A DNA stretch of 64,000 nt from Micromonospora sp. WMMD812 (GTDB lineage: Bacteria > Actinomycetota > Actinomycetes > Mycobacteriales > Micromonosporaceae): NCBI RefSeq assembly GCF_027497215.1, contig NZ_CP114904.1:2564001-2628000 (forward strand), in the 5' to 3' direction. This document shows, piece by piece, positions 36,153 through 45,465 of the stretch; within the stretch, counting starts at the first letter, position 1, and each line of letters opens with the position of its first letter. The notes under the pieces were generated by a model, which did not search any database, was not told where the DNA came from, and saw only the letters and a list, made by a program, of their open reading frames with translations. Both the position numbers and the translations under genes were made by a program.

Positions 36153-36164
36153 GGCGAACCCCTC

Positions 36165-36220
36165 TTTGCAATACAGTTGCATTGCAAACAACCGTACGCG
36201 TTTCGCGATGCAAGTGCAAT
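36165..36220. promoter_or_regulatory. Iterated TTGCA motif upstream of the PEP-utilising enzyme
   Basis: TTTGCAAT (36165-36172) and ATTGCAAA (36181-36188) are perfect 8-bp arms around ACAGTTGC. TTGCA also occurs at 36177, and its complement TGCAA at 36209 and 36215, all within 56 bp immediately upstream of the start at 36152. This is a strong candidate operator array. Confidence 0.55.
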
Positions 36221-36229
36221 GTCAACCGG

Positions 36230-37018
36230 TCAGCGCCGCAAATGGGACCGCGATCGGCAGTAGACGTCGCCGGAGTTGGCCTCGTGCGGCAGGGACCGCA
36301 GGTGCGCCGCCATGCGCGGTGCGGACATCCACTGCGCGAAGGCCAACCCCATCTCGTCGCCGAGCGCCAGGTTGAAGGCGTGGAACCCGAGGGCGGTGAC
36401 GCGACGCAGACACCGCTCGGCCACCGCGCGCTCGATCGTGGTGAACTCGAAGGAGAGGGCGGCCAGCGGGCGGGACAGACCCGCCAGCACCGCGTCCTCG
36501 AAGCCCTCGACGTCGATCTTCACGAAGGCGGGCACGCCGTGCTCGGCGATGAGCCCGTCGAGCGTGACGGACGCGACCTCGATCCGCGCGTCCCACCGCT
36601 CGTGCGCCCACCCGGCCGCACCGTCCGCGGCGCGGATGAATTCGGACGACGCCGTGGAGATCGTGGGATTGGCGGAGTTGACGTTGAACGAGAGCCGTCC
36701 CTCCCGGGCGCCACACACCGCCTCCACCACCGTCACCGCGTCGTCCGCGGCGTAGATGGCCCGCAGGGCCCGGGTGCAGGGAGCCTGCGGCTCCACGGCG
36801 ACCACGCGGGCGCCGAGCCGCCGGAAGCTGCCGACCCGGTCGCCCACGTGGGCGCCGACGTCGAAGACGAGGTCGCCGGTCCGGACGAATCGTGCGTAGA
36901 ACGCGTCCATGGCCGCCTCGCGCGCCGGGTCGCCGTAGTAGACCTCGAGCGAGCGGCGGAGCGAGACGGTGGCCGGATCCGCCTTCAGCCCCTCGATCGC
37001 GCCGGTTCGGGCATCCAT
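36230..37018 (-). CDS. FkbM-family methyltransferase
   Basis: A 262-residue class I SAM-dependent O-methyltransferase of the FkbM type. GDLVFDVGAHVGDRVGSFRRLG is the SAM-binding glycine loop, VAVEPQAPCTRALRA the acidic second strand, and FVKIDVEGFEDAVLAGL the diagnostic FkbM post-I motif. Family members methylate sugars or polyketide hydroxyls. The gene lies upstream of the PEP-utilising enzyme on the same strand with a 77-bp gap that contains the TTGCA array, so the two are probably transcribed separately. The substrate is unknown. Confidence 0.88.
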   Translation of the reverse strand: MDARTGAIEGLKADPATVSLRRSLEVYYGDPAREAAMDAFYARFVRTGDLVFDVGAHVGDRVGSFRRLGARVVAVEPQAPCTRALRAIYAADDAVTVVEAVCGAREGRLSFNVNSANPTISTASSEFIRAADGAAGWAHERWDARIEVASVTLDGLIAEHGVPAFVKIDVEGFEDAVLAGLSRPLAALSFEFTTIERAVAERCLRRVTALGFHAFNLALGDEMGLAFAQWMSAPRMAAHLRSLPHEANSGDVYCRSRSHLRR

Positions 37019-37070
37019 TGAAGGAATCTAGCCCGGCCGGAATGGAGAGATGTTCGGTTTCGGGCAGCCG

Positions 37071-37394
37071 TCAGGGGGCGATGCGCAGGCGCCGGATCCG
37101 GCCCCCGTCGTACCCCTCGAACCGGAACCGCAGCCCCGCGAAGGGGCTGCCGGGAAAGTCGCCGGTGATGGTGGCGGTCACCACCGTGCCCTCCGGGGTG
37201 TCCTGCACGTCAGTGATCTCGTACGAGACCAGCGGCACCTCGCCGCGCCAGGCGCGGATCTCCTGGATGCCCCGGTAGGTCTTCCCCTCGTCCTCCACGA
37301 CGGCGTCGTCGGCGAAGAGGGCGAAGTAGGCGTCCTTGTCGGGCTGGCCGGCCAGTTCGAAGTAGCGGCGGATGGTCTCGGGTGCGGTGGTCAT
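37071..37394 (-). CDS. SnoaL/NTF2-like small protein
   Basis: A 107-residue alpha+beta-barrel protein. The start TTAPETIRRYFELAGQPDKDAYFALFADDAVVEDEGKTYRG is the standard SnoaL-like helix and first strands, followed by ITDVQDTPEGTVVTATITGDFPGSP. Many members are small cyclases, isomerases or ligand-binding proteins. It is divergent from an HxlR regulator across 120 bp that carry short inverted repeats (AGTT/AACT near 37455), suggesting control by HxlR. No catalytic residues can be assigned. Confidence 0.82.
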   Translation of the reverse strand: MTTAPETIRRYFELAGQPDKDAYFALFADDAVVEDEGKTYRGIQEIRAWRGEVPLVSYEITDVQDTPEGTVVTATITGDFPGSPFAGLRFRFEGYDGGRIRRLRIAP

Positions 37395-37514
37395 GCGAGT
37401 GGCCTGTCCTCTCCGACGGGCAGCACGAGACGGACGCGCGGCGGCGTCTGTACAGTTACTGCGAAACTAGAAGTGAGTCGCTTCGACATTAGCACCTACT
37501 CGACGAGGGGCACG

Positions 37515-38036
37515 ATGGCTGGCAAGATCCGCCTGGAGGACCGCGAGTGCCCGCTCTCCGCCACGCTCGGCGTGGTCGGCGAGTGGTGGACCCTTCTGAT
37601 CCTTCACGACGCGTTCGACGGGTACACCCGGTTCGACCAGTTCCAGGAGAACCTGAAGATCTCCTCCAGCATCCTGACCAGCCGGCTCCGGACGCTCACC
37701 GCCAACGGCCTGCTCGAGCGTCGCCGCTACCAGACCCACCCCGACCGCTACGAGTACGTCCTCACCGAACTGGGCCGCAGCCTCCGTCCGGTGATCGTGG
37801 CGCTGGCCGCGTGGGGCAACTCCCGACTGGAGCCCGGTCAGCGCAGCATGATCCTCGTAGATCGGGAGACCGGCATCGAGGTCGAGCCGGTCGTGGTGGA
37901 TCGAGCCACCGGACGGCAACTGGACCCGGAGAACTTCGTCTTCGCCGCCGGCCCCGCGGCGGGCGAGATCATGCGCGCCCGCTACGCGGGCGTGCTGCCC
38001 GAGCGGTCGACGCCGGAGCAGGGCGAGGGAAATTAG
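37515..38036 (+). CDS. HxlR-family regulator
   Basis: A 173-residue protein. The winged-helix domain ECPLSATLGVVGEWWTLLILHDAFDGYTRFDQFQENLKISSSILTSRLRTLTANGLLERRRYQ is canonical HxlR, with the redox-placed N-terminal Cys (ECPL) seen in HypR-like members. The C-terminal ~60 residues (VDRETGIEVEPVVVDRATGRQLD) are an added domain found in a subgroup of actinobacterial HxlR proteins. GACGAGGGGCACG precedes the ATG at 37515. It probably regulates the divergent SnoaL-like gene and itself; the single Cys could sense electrophiles or oxidants. Confidence 0.9.
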   Translation: MAGKIRLEDRECPLSATLGVVGEWWTLLILHDAFDGYTRFDQFQENLKISSSILTSRLRTLTANGLLERRRYQTHPDRYEYVLTELGRSLRPVIVALAAWGNSRLEPGQRSMILVDRETGIEVEPVVVDRATGRQLDPENFVFAAGPAAGEIMRARYAGVLPERSTPEQGEGN

Positions 38037-38123
38037 GCACCCGCGGCCGTAGCGTGCCGCCCTGTTCACAGGGTAGAAACATGCCGATCCCTTTATTCGC
38101 GACGTAATACAAGTCGATGGCGA

Positions 38124-38135
38124 GAGAGCGCTCTC
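38124..38135. promoter_or_regulatory. LacI-type operator (GAGAGCGCTCTC)
   Basis: A perfect 12-bp palindrome with a central CG, close to the boxes bound by actinobacterial LacI-family sugar regulators. TAATAC at 38105-38110 could be a -10 box, placing the palindrome just downstream of the transcription start, a good repressor position. Confidence 0.6.
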
Positions 38136-38202
38136 AGCGCCCTCCCCCACCCACGTCGCCGCGTCCGGAGTGCCGTCCGGCGCGGTGGAGAGGACGATCC
38201 GG

Positions 38203-40071
38203 ATGAGACAGTCCCTCGGCGTTCGGCGGCTCCGCCGGGCGCTCATTCTCGGTCTCGCGCTGACCACCGCGGTCAGCACCACGAGCACGGCCGCCACCGC
38301 CGGCCCGCCCCGGCACGGTGCCCCGGACTTCGGACCTAACGTGACCGTCTTCGATCCGGGCATGCCGGTCAGCGAGATCCAGGCGACCCTCGACGCCACG
38401 CACGCCCGGCAGGTCGGCAACGAGATGGGCACCGAGCGGTATGCGTACCTGTTCAAGCCGGGCAGCTACGGCACCCCCGAGCAGCCGCTGCAGATCAAGG
38501 TCGGCTACTACACGGAGGTCGCCGGCCTGGGCGCCTCGCCGACCGACGTCCAGATCAACGGCAAGATCGAGGTCTACAACCGCTGTCTCCAGGACGGCGG
38601 CACCAGCAACTGTCTCGCGCTGGTCAACTTCTGGCGCACCCTGTCCAACCTCTCGCTCACCATCAACGCGGCCGGGCAGGACGGCTGCCGGTCGTCGGCG
38701 AACTTCTGGGCGGTGTCCCAGGCCGTGTCGATGCGCCGTCTGAACGTCACCGGGGGTGGCCTGTCCCTCATGGACTACTGCACGGCCGGCCCGCAGTACG
38801 CCAGCGGCGGCTTCATCGCCGACTCGCGGCTGCCCGCCACCACCAACGGCTCCCAGCAGCAGTGGCTGACCCGCAACAGCGAGGTCGCCAGCTGGTCCAA
38901 CGCGGTGTGGAACCAGGTCTTCGCGGGTGTCGTCGGCGCCCCGGACGACGCCGGCTTCCCCGCCCCCCCGTACACGACGCTCGACACCACCCCGCTCAGC
39001 CGGGAGAAGCCGTACCTGTACGTCGACGGGAAGGGCCGGTACAACGTCCGGGTGCCCGCCGTGCAGCGGAACAGCCGGGGCGTCTCCTGGGCGAACGGGA
39101 TCACGCCGGGTCGCAGCATCCCGATCGACGACTTCTTCGTCGCGAAGCCGTCCGACTCGGTACGCCACATCAACAGCCAGCTCGCCCGCGGCAAGCACCT
39201 CCTGCTCACCCCCGGCGTCTACGACATCGCGCGCAGCATCGAGGTCAAGCGCGCCAACACCGTGGTCCTCGGCCTGGGCCACGCCACCCTCACGGCCATG
39301 AACGGCGCGGTACCGCTGGAGGTCGCCGACGTCCCCGGCGTGGTCGTGGCCGGCGTGACCATCGACGCCGGCCTGCGGGAATCGCCGGTCCTGCTCCGGG
39401 TCGGCGACAAGCACGGCCGCGACCACAGCACCCCGGCGAACCCGACGACCTTGTCCGACGTGTACTTCCGCGTCGGCGGCCCGCACATCGGCCGGACCAA
39501 CATCGCGCTGGAGGTCAACAGCGACCACGTGCTCATCGACCACACCTGGGTCTGGCGCGGCGACCACGGCGTGGAGGGCTTCACGGAGGGCGTCAACGGC
39601 GACACCGACCGCTGGCGCACCAACACCGGCCGCTACGGCGCCGTCATCAACGGCGACCACGTGACGGCGACCGGCCTGTTCGTGGAGCACTTCCAGCGGT
39701 ACAACACCGTGTGGAACGGCGACGACGGCACGACGATCCTCTACCAGAACGAGCTGCCGTACGACCCGCCGACGCAGGCCGACTGGATGAACGGCGACGT
39801 GGAGGGCTGGGCCGGCTACAAGGTGGGTGACCGGGTGCGCCGGCACACCCTCCACGGCGGCGGCGTGTACGTCTTCAATCAGAACAACCCGTCGATCCAC
39901 ACCGAGAACGGCTTCGAGGTCCCGGAGCGGCCGGGCGTGCGGCTGCACCACATCATGACCGTCAACCTCAGCGCCGGCACGATCGACCACGTGGTCAACG
40001 GCGTGGGCGAGGCGGCCGACACCACCCGGGTCGGCGCGCCGGTCTACCTCGCGGAGTATCCGCTCCCGTAA
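38203..40071 (+). CDS. Secreted right-handed beta-helix protein, probable polysaccharide-active enzyme
   Basis: A 622-residue exported protein with signal peptide RRALILGLALTTAVSTTSTAATAG. The body is a long series of short beta strands with repeated Gly-Asp/Asn turns (VLGLGHATLTAMNGAVPLEVADVPGVVVAGVTIDAG, then NSDHVLIDHTWVWRGDHG), typical of pectate-lyase or GH55-like parallel beta-helices. FKPGSYGTPEQPLQIKVGYYTEVAGLG recalls pectin-lyase N-terminal turns. I cannot name catalytic residues. The upstream LacI-type operator supports a sugar-polymer role. Homologues are often loosely labelled as cyclases; nothing here supports that. Confidence 0.75.
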   Translation: MRQSLGVRRLRRALILGLALTTAVSTTSTAATAGPPRHGAPDFGPNVTVFDPGMPVSEIQATLDATHARQVGNEMGTERYAYLFKPGSYGTPEQPLQIKVGYYTEVAGLGASPTDVQINGKIEVYNRCLQDGGTSNCLALVNFWRTLSNLSLTINAAGQDGCRSSANFWAVSQAVSMRRLNVTGGGLSLMDYCTAGPQYASGGFIADSRLPATTNGSQQQWLTRNSEVASWSNAVWNQVFAGVVGAPDDAGFPAPPYTTLDTTPLSREKPYLYVDGKGRYNVRVPAVQRNSRGVSWANGITPGRSIPIDDFFVAKPSDSVRHINSQLARGKHLLLTPGVYDIARSIEVKRANTVVLGLGHATLTAMNGAVPLEVADVPGVVVAGVTIDAGLRESPVLLRVGDKHGRDHSTPANPTTLSDVYFRVGGPHIGRTNIALEVNSDHVLIDHTWVWRGDHGVEGFTEGVNGDTDRWRTNTGRYGAVINGDHVTATGLFVEHFQRYNTVWNGDDGTTILYQNELPYDPPTQADWMNGDVEGWAGYKVGDRVRRHTLHGGGVYVFNQNNPSIHTENGFEVPERPGVRLHHIMTVNLSAGTIDHVVNGVGEAADTTRVGAPVYLAEYPLP

Positions 40072-40091
40072 ACGGGATCACGCACTGACGT

Positions 40092-40120
40092 GGGCCGGCG
40101 CTTCGCGGAAGCGCCGGCCC
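40092..40120. terminator. Perfect 13-bp hairpin after the beta-helix gene
   Basis: GGGCCGGCGCTTC (40092-40104) pairs perfectly with GAAGCGCCGGCCC (40108-40120) around a GCG loop, 20 bases after the stop codon. Confidence 0.7.
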
Positions 40121-40219
40121 GCCCCCGTTCGCGGCGCGCCACCGGCCGATCTTGACCCCCCGAAGTCGCCGACCATAGGCTGCGGTCAATGTGAGCCTTT
40201 CCCGAGAAGGGAAACACGC

Positions 40220-43039
40220 ATGGCCCCGTCGACCCGTCCGTTCTGGACAATTTCCTCCCGGCGGCTGGCGAGCGCCGCCGCGATCACGCTCCTGGTCGGC
40301 CTGACGCCCGTGCTGGGCGGTGCGCCGGCCGGAGCCCGGCCTCCCTCGTCCGCCCCCTGCAGCACCAATCCCACCGCCCGGCTGTCCACCGTGCCCAGCC
40401 CCGAGACCGCCCTCGGCTTCCCGCTCGGCATCGGCCAGGATCGCGTGGTGACCAACGACGAGATCCGCGCCTACCTCGGCGCCGTGGACACCGCCTCGGA
40501 CCGGGTGGTCACCGGCGTGCTGGGGAGCAGCGTGCTCGGCCGGCCACTGCCGTACGCGGTGGTGTCGAACGAGCGCAACGTCCGACCGGCCGCGCTGCGG
40601 AAAATCGCCGACGACGTCCGGGACCTGCGGGATCCGCGCCGGACGAGCCGGAGGGAGGCGGCGCGGACGGCTGCCGACAGCCCCGCCATCGTCTGGGTGA
40701 CCGGCAACGTCCACGGTGGCGAGAAGAGCGGCGCCGACGCGGCGCTCAAGACGTTGTACGAGCTGGCCGCGGGCCTGTCCTGCGCGGTCGCCGAGCGCAA
40801 CGACAACCTGGTCACGATCATCGTCCCCACCCAGAACCCGGACGGCCGCGACGCCAGCCGCCGCCAGAACGAGTTCGGCTTCGACCTGAACCGCGACTGG
40901 TTCGCGCGCACCCAGCAGGAGACCGACAGCAAGCTGGAGCTCATGCGGCGGTACCCGCCGCAGGTCTTCGTCGACGCGCACGAGATGGGCGGGCGGCAGT
41001 ACTTCTTCCCGCCCAACGCCGACCCGATCCACCACGAGATCGCCGGCGAGGCGGTCGACTGGATCAACCGGATCGGTGCGGCCAACAAGGCCGGCTTCGG
41101 CTACCACGGGGCCTGCGACGAGGTCGTCACCAGCGAATGCTACTTCAACTACGACACCTACGACCTGTTCTTCATGGGCTACGGCGACACGGTGCCGGCC
41201 GCCGGCTTCGGCGCCGCCGGCATGACCTTCGAGAAGGGCAGCGCGTCGGCCGTCGCCGACCGGGTCCAGCAGCAGTTCCACACCCAGTGGTCGACGCTCG
41301 GCTGGGCCGCCGCGAACAGGTACGAGGTGCTGACCGACTACTACCGGATCTGGACGGACGCGCTCGCCCAGGGCCGGGCCGGCGCGCTGGAGCCGAACGA
41401 GGTGGTGCAGCCCACCAACGAGGTCCAGTTTCCGGTGCCGGACATCACGATCCGGTCGTACTTCCTCCTGCCCCACCGCCAGTTGGCCGACGTACGGCAG
41501 TTGGTCGAGCGGCTGCGCCGGATGGACGTCGAGGTGTACGAGGTGCAGCAGCCGACCCGGGTGCGCAGCGCGCACGTTTTCGGCGGTCGCACCGCCAGCA
41601 ACGTGACCGTGCCGAAGGGCGCGTACTGGATCCCGATGGACCAGCCGCAGAAGCACTGGATCCAGGCGATCATGGGCGAGGATCCGTACACCCCGTTCCC
41701 CTACTTCTACGACGTCTCGTCGTGGAGCAACCCCCTGCTGATGGGGGTGCCGACCCTCTACACCGGGGACGACGTCCGACCGAGGGCCCAGCTGGTCCGG
41801 CGGATCGAGGGCGGCCGGACCGCGCCGGCCTGGCACCGCGGCTCGTACGGCTACCCCCTCGATTCCGCCGCGGCGGCGGAGCTGACCTTCCGGCTGCTCG
41901 GCCGGGGCGTACCGCTGGTCCGGGACGAGGGCAGCGGCGTGGCCCGGCTGGCCGCGAACAGGCTGACCCGGGAGGTCGACGAGCTGGCCGAGTCACTCGG
42001 CGTGACCCTGACCCCGGGCGGGCCGGCCGCCGGCACCCGGCTCGAGCTGCCCGACGTGGGGCTGTTCCAGGGCACCGGCATCTCCACCACCGCCGGATCC
42101 CACGGTGAGGCCCGGTACGTGCTCGGCGAGCGGTGGGGGCTGGACCTCACCCCGGTGACCACCGCCGACATCAACGACAACACCGCGACGTTCACCGGGC
42201 GTACGGTGCTGCTCGTGCCGGACGGCAGCAGCGCGACCGGCGGGCTCACCGCCGCCGGGCAGGCCAACCTGCGGGCCTGGATCGCCCAGGGACACACGTA
42301 CGTCGGGCTGCGCAACGAGGGCACCCGGCTCGCCCGGGCCGCCGGGCTCACCTCGACCACCGAGAAGGCGAGGCCGACCGGCTACCAGGTGATCGGCTCG
42401 CACCTGCGGGTCGACGTCGACCACGGCAGCCCGGTCGCGGCGGGCCGGCCGGCCGAGGACTTCGAGTTCAACAACAACGATCCGATCCTGAACCCGAGCA
42501 CCACCGGGACGAACGTGCTCCGGTACCCGACCGGGGACACGTTCTGGGCCAACGGCTACACCGTCGGCGTGGACGCGCTGCGCGGGACGGCGGCGGTGGT
42601 CGACGAGCCGACCGGCGACGGCCGGGCGGTGCTGTTCGCGTTCAATCCGCTGTTCCGGGCGTACAACGAGAACGGGCTGCACCTGGTGGCCAACGCGCTG
42701 CTCGCGCCGGCGGGCGCCGGCCCGGCCGGCCGCGGCGCGCCGCCGACCGCGACGGCGGTGGATCCGGCGCGGGCCGCCGCGGCCGCCGCGCCGGTCGCGG
42801 AGAACCTCGGCGGTGAGTGGCGGCCGATCACGATCGAGGTGGCGAACGCCGACCTGGCCCGGACCCGGACGATCGTCGAGCGGTTCACCGGCGCGGCCCG
42901 GACGTCCGCGGCGGGCGGCTCGGCCTACCTGGTGATCCCGAACCCGGAGGGCCTCCTGGCCGACGAGCACCCGTTCCTGGGTGACCTCGTCCGCGCCCTG
43001 CGGGACGCCCGGGTGCCGCTGCGGTCGGTGGTCGCCTGA
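40220..43039 (+). CDS. Secreted M14-family zinc carboxypeptidase
   Basis: A 939-residue exported protein with signal sequence RRLASAAAITLLVGLTPVLGGAPAGA. The peptidase domain has the zinc ligands in GNVHGGEKSG (His, Glu) and FVDAHEMGG (His), with DLNRDWF as the Asn-Arg substrate-binding site. TFEKG near residue 340 could hold the catalytic Glu. The C-terminal 500 residues are beta-rich and probably substrate binding, with a GATase1-like fold suggested by VLLVPDGSSATGG then ANLRAWIAQGHTYVGL. Long two-domain M14 peptidases like this are common in actinomycetes. It stands alone, without an operon partner. Confidence 0.88.
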   Translation: MAPSTRPFWTISSRRLASAAAITLLVGLTPVLGGAPAGARPPSSAPCSTNPTARLSTVPSPETALGFPLGIGQDRVVTNDEIRAYLGAVDTASDRVVTGVLGSSVLGRPLPYAVVSNERNVRPAALRKIADDVRDLRDPRRTSRREAARTAADSPAIVWVTGNVHGGEKSGADAALKTLYELAAGLSCAVAERNDNLVTIIVPTQNPDGRDASRRQNEFGFDLNRDWFARTQQETDSKLELMRRYPPQVFVDAHEMGGRQYFFPPNADPIHHEIAGEAVDWINRIGAANKAGFGYHGACDEVVTSECYFNYDTYDLFFMGYGDTVPAAGFGAAGMTFEKGSASAVADRVQQQFHTQWSTLGWAAANRYEVLTDYYRIWTDALAQGRAGALEPNEVVQPTNEVQFPVPDITIRSYFLLPHRQLADVRQLVERLRRMDVEVYEVQQPTRVRSAHVFGGRTASNVTVPKGAYWIPMDQPQKHWIQAIMGEDPYTPFPYFYDVSSWSNPLLMGVPTLYTGDDVRPRAQLVRRIEGGRTAPAWHRGSYGYPLDSAAAAELTFRLLGRGVPLVRDEGSGVARLAANRLTREVDELAESLGVTLTPGGPAAGTRLELPDVGLFQGTGISTTAGSHGEARYVLGERWGLDLTPVTTADINDNTATFTGRTVLLVPDGSSATGGLTAAGQANLRAWIAQGHTYVGLRNEGTRLARAAGLTSTTEKARPTGYQVIGSHLRVDVDHGSPVAAGRPAEDFEFNNNDPILNPSTTGTNVLRYPTGDTFWANGYTVGVDALRGTAAVVDEPTGDGRAVLFAFNPLFRAYNENGLHLVANALLAPAGAGPAGRGAPPTATAVDPARAAAAAAPVAENLGGEWRPITIEVANADLARTRTIVERFTGAARTSAAGGSAYLVIPNPEGLLADEHPFLGDLVRALRDARVPLRSVVA

Positions 43040-43212
43040 CGCACCCCGGCGGCTCGGCCGGCCTGTCGAGGGTCGGCCGGGCTGCCGGGTGCGGGGCCCG
43101 GCGGCTGACGACCGCTGGGCCGTGTCGCGAAGGTCACGCCCCCCTCGATGGACGCCGTCATGGGCGCGCAGGAGTCTTGGAAAGCTGATTCCAACATGAG
43201 GTGGACGTTGCG

Positions 43213-44592
43213 ATGGACCTGCGCTCAGACGCCGTCGTGCTCTTCGGGGCGACCGGAGACCTTGCGGCGAAGAAGCTCTACCCGGCGCTCTACGAGCTGA
43301 CCCGGCGCGGTCGGCTGGACCTGCCGGTGATCGGTGTCGGCCGCTCCCGCTGGGACGACCAGCAGTTGATCACGGCGGCCCGCAAGTCGGTGCTGGAGAC
43401 GCACGGTCGGCTCGACGACGAGGTGTTCGACCGGCTCGCCGGGAACCTGACCATGGTCTCCGGCGACTACGCCGACCCGGACACCTACCGGCGGCTGGCC
43501 GAGGCGCTCGCGGCCGCCGAGCGGCCGCTGTTCTACCTGGCCATCCCGCCGGCCGTCTTCGGCGCGGTCGTCGACGGTCTGGCCGCCGCCGGGCTGGCCG
43601 CGCGCGGCCGGGTGGTCGTCGAGAAGCCGTTCGGCCGCGACCTGGAGTCGTCGCACGCGCTGAACGACGCGCTGCGGGCCGCGTTCGCCCCGGAGCGGAT
43701 CTTCCGGATCGACCACTACCTGGGCAAGGAGTCGGTCGAGGGCCTTCGGGTGTTCCGGTTCGCCAACCGGCTGTTCGAGCCGCTCTGGAACGCGGAGCAC
43801 ATCGAAAACATCCAGATCACCCTGTCCGAGGTCTTCGGCACCGAGGGCCGCGCCGGGTTCTACGACCGGATGGGCGCCACCCGGGACGTGCTGCAGAACC
43901 ACATGCTCCAGGTCGTCGCCCTGCTCGCCATGGAGCCTCCGGCCAGGGCCGGTGACGCCGCCTTCCGCGAGGAGGAGATCCGGGCGCTGCGCCGGATCGC
44001 GCCGCTCGCACCGGAGTCCACGGTCCGGGGGCAGTACGCCGGCTACCGCCACGAGCCGGGGGTGGCGGCGGACTCCAACACCGAGACGTTCGTGGCCACC
44101 CGGCTGCGCGTCGACTCCCCCCGCTGGGCGGGGGTGCCGTTCTACCTGCGCACCGGCAAGCTGATGCCCGGCACGGCCACCGAGGTCGTGGTGGAGTTCA
44201 AGGCGCCGCGGCAGGACCTGGTCCCGGCCGTCGACGGGGCCGCGGCGCAGCCGAACCTGCTGCGCTTCCGGCTCGGCCGCGGGGACGGGATCACCCTGTC
44301 GATCCAGGCGAAGGACCCCGGTGCCGAGGTGGCGAGCCGGCCGGTGGAGCTGCCGGTCGACTTCGACGCCGCGCTCGGCGAGCGCCGCGAGGCGTACGAG
44401 CGCCTGCTGGACGACGCCCTGGACGGACGGCACCTGCGGTTCGCCCGGGAGGAGGCCATCGAGCAGGAGTGGCGGATCGTCGAGCCGATCCTCGACCTGC
44501 CGGAGCCGGTCGCCTCCTACCCGAAGGGCAGCTGGGGCCCGGCCGACGCGGACGCACTGGCCGGACGGTGGCACTCCCCGACCCTGCGCTGA
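43213..44592 (+). CDS. zwf: Glucose-6-phosphate 1-dehydrogenase
   Basis: A 459-residue enzyme of the usual length. The coenzyme loop is GATGDLAAKKLYPALYEL, the catalytic signature RIDHYLGKESVE holds the active His, and EKPFGRDLESSHALN is the conserved Lys-Pro region. It oxidises glucose 6-phosphate to 6-phosphogluconolactone with NADP, feeding the oxidative pentose phosphate pathway. The ATG at 43213 has GAGGTGG at good spacing; a GTG at 43201 is in frame but lies over this site. No opcA, tal or gnd gene is adjacent, so this may be a second zwf outside the central operon. Confidence 0.93.
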   Translation: MDLRSDAVVLFGATGDLAAKKLYPALYELTRRGRLDLPVIGVGRSRWDDQQLITAARKSVLETHGRLDDEVFDRLAGNLTMVSGDYADPDTYRRLAEALAAAERPLFYLAIPPAVFGAVVDGLAAAGLAARGRVVVEKPFGRDLESSHALNDALRAAFAPERIFRIDHYLGKESVEGLRVFRFANRLFEPLWNAEHIENIQITLSEVFGTEGRAGFYDRMGATRDVLQNHMLQVVALLAMEPPARAGDAAFREEEIRALRRIAPLAPESTVRGQYAGYRHEPGVAADSNTETFVATRLRVDSPRWAGVPFYLRTGKLMPGTATEVVVEFKAPRQDLVPAVDGAAAQPNLLRFRLGRGDGITLSIQAKDPGAEVASRPVELPVDFDAALGERREAYERLLDDALDGRHLRFAREEAIEQEWRIVEPILDLPEPVASYPKGSWGPADADALAGRWHSPTLR

Positions 44593-44669
44593 CCTCACGA
44601 GCCCGGCGGGTGTGCCCGCACCGACGCGGACCCGCCCGCCGCCACGGGGAGCGGCGGGCACCGGCAGCG

Positions 44670-44688
44670 CTACCTACTCGGCGGTAGG
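44670..44688. promoter_or_regulatory. Candidate TetR operator upstream of the TetR gene
   Basis: CTACC (44670-44674) and GGTAG (44683-44687) form an inverted repeat overlapped by CCTAC/GTAGG, ending 8 bases before the tetR start. Position fits autorepression. Confidence 0.5.
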
Positions 44689-44696
44689 CTGGGGCG

Positions 44697-45341
44697 ATGA
44701 CGCCGGTCGACACCGCCTCCACCGCGGGCTCGGCGCCGTCCGCGCCACGGCTGACGGCGGCTGGCCGTCGGACCCGCGCGCGGATCGTGGGGGCGGCGGC
44801 GGAGCTGATGTTCCGCAAGGGCGTGGCGGGCACGAGCATCCCCGACGTGCAGCAGGCGGCCAAGGTCAGCGCCTCGCAGATCTACCACTACTTCGGCGAC
44901 AAGAACGACCTCGTGCGCGCCGTCATCCGCTACCAGATCGAGCGAACCCTCCAGGGCCAGCAGCCGCTGCTCGACCGGCTGGACAGCATCGAGGCGCTGC
45001 GGGCCTGGTGCGCCGCGGCGATCGAGGTGCAGAAGCAGCGCGACTGCGCGGGCGGCTGCGAGGTCGGCTCGCTGGCCAGCGAGTTGGTCGAGTCCTGCGA
45101 CGCCATGCGCGACGACCTGGTCGCCGCGTTCGACCGCTGGGAGGCGCCGATCCGGGACGGGCTGCGCCGGATGCGGCAACGCGGCGCGCTCGTCCCGGAC
45201 GCCGACGTCGACCAGCTGGCCACCGCGCTGCTCGCGGCGGTCCAGGGCGGCCTCCTGCTCACCCAGGTCCGGCGCTCCACCGAGCCGTTCCGCGCCGCGA
45301 CCGACGCCGCCATCGGCTACATCGAGACCTTCACCGCCTGA
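44697..45341 (+). CDS. TetR-family regulator
   Basis: A 214-residue TetR protein with an N-terminal Ser/Thr/Ala-rich extension then HTH TRARIVGAAAELMFRKGVAGTSIPDVQQAAKVSASQIYHYFGDKNDL. The C-terminal domain contains CAGGCEVGSLASELVESCDAMRDDL, the cysteine-bearing pattern of the TetR_C_16/YcdC-like group, which often sense electrophiles. A short inverted repeat lies just upstream of the start. It precedes an LtrA gene by 124 bp on the same strand and may control it; a TAGCGT near 45422 could be a -10 box for LtrA. Confidence 0.87.
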   Translation: MTPVDTASTAGSAPSAPRLTAAGRRTRARIVGAAAELMFRKGVAGTSIPDVQQAAKVSASQIYHYFGDKNDLVRAVIRYQIERTLQGQQPLLDRLDSIEALRAWCAAAIEVQKQRDCAGGCEVGSLASELVESCDAMRDDLVAAFDRWEAPIRDGLRRMRQRGALVPDADVDQLATALLAAVQGGLLLTQVRRSTEPFRAATDAAIGYIETFTA

Positions 45342-45465
45342 TTCTCGTCGTCGGCGGCAGGGGATGATCGACGCTCGCCGGGCGATTCCGCGTTCCGGCT
45401 CGGACGCAACGGACCGCGACGTAGCGTGGGCTGACCGGGCCGGGCGCACCGCGGGGGCCGCTGTG

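Noticed and set aside
36153..36229. Rifamycin-associated element upstream of the PEP-utilising enzyme
   Set aside because: The known 19-bp inverted repeat type is absent; the repeats present are of the TTGCA type.
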